The notes beneath the pieces are model-generated. The model was given only the letters and a program-made list of their open reading frames with translations. It did not search any database and was not told the origin of the DNA. Below, piece after piece: positions 5,974-5,990 of a stretch of DNA of 5,990 bases. Within the stretch, counting starts at the first letter, position 1. Each line of letters begins with the position of its first letter. The DNA is from Desulfurococcales archaeon ex4484_217_1. GTDB lineage: Archaea; Thermoproteota; Thermoprotei_A; EX4484-217-1. The stretch is from NCBI GenBank assembly GCA_002254745.1, contig NJED01000074.1:1-5990 (forward strand), given 5' to 3'. The position numbers and the translations under genes were made by a program.

Positions 5974-5990
5974 AGAAAGAGAAGAAGTTA

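Overview
The window looks like part of a thermophilic archaeal chromosome, most likely Thermoproteota (crenarchaeal type). The evidence is: archaeal-only or archaeal-rich families (DUF763, DUF447, a CitG-like protein, a DUF711-like protein, and a LysJ closest to the Sulfolobus type as I remember it); AT-rich DNA with AGA/AGG and ATA codon preference; Shine-Dalgarno motifs of the archaeal AGGTGAT type; TATA-box-like promoters; and GTG/TTG starts. I cannot name a genus. All genes lie on the + strand.

Region 1 (1-2186) is a tightly packed run. It holds the C-terminal part of a DUF763 protein (start lies before the window), a DUF447 flavin-binding-type protein overlapping it by 4 bases (GTGA), and a metallo-beta-lactamase-fold gene overlapping that by 1 base (TAATG). 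The last gene is odd in three ways: it changes reading frame near 1814-1830, it carries a perfect 45-bp in-frame tandem duplication (1876-1965), and it lacks the HxHxDH metal motif of its superfamily.

Region 2 (2187-4211) begins with a short intergenic stretch holding a promoter-like TTTAAA flanked by an 8-bp inverted repeat. A CitG-like (triphosphoribosyl-dephospho-CoA synthase family) gene follows, then a DUF711-like gene overlapping it by about 14 bases. Regions 1 and 2 together look like a neighbourhood of poorly characterised cofactor- or nucleotide-related genes.

Region 3 (4212-5431) has its own TATA-like box and a strong Shine-Dalgarno motif. It encodes LysJ, the PLP-dependent aminotransferase of LysW-carrier lysine/arginine biosynthesis, but the gene is split by a frameshift near 4860. 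Spacing against the Sulfolobus protein as I remember it fits a 7-base deletion better than a one-base error. Region 4 (5432-5990) encodes a small exported protein: signal peptide, short beta-rich domain, Pro/Ser/Thr-rich stalk and C-terminal membrane anchor.

I saw no RNA genes, CRISPR arrays or insertion sequences. No gene-free stretch exceeds about 70 bases. The most notable points are two frame disruptions within 3.1 kb, both with intact coding sequence downstream, and the unusual metallo-beta-lactamase-like gene.
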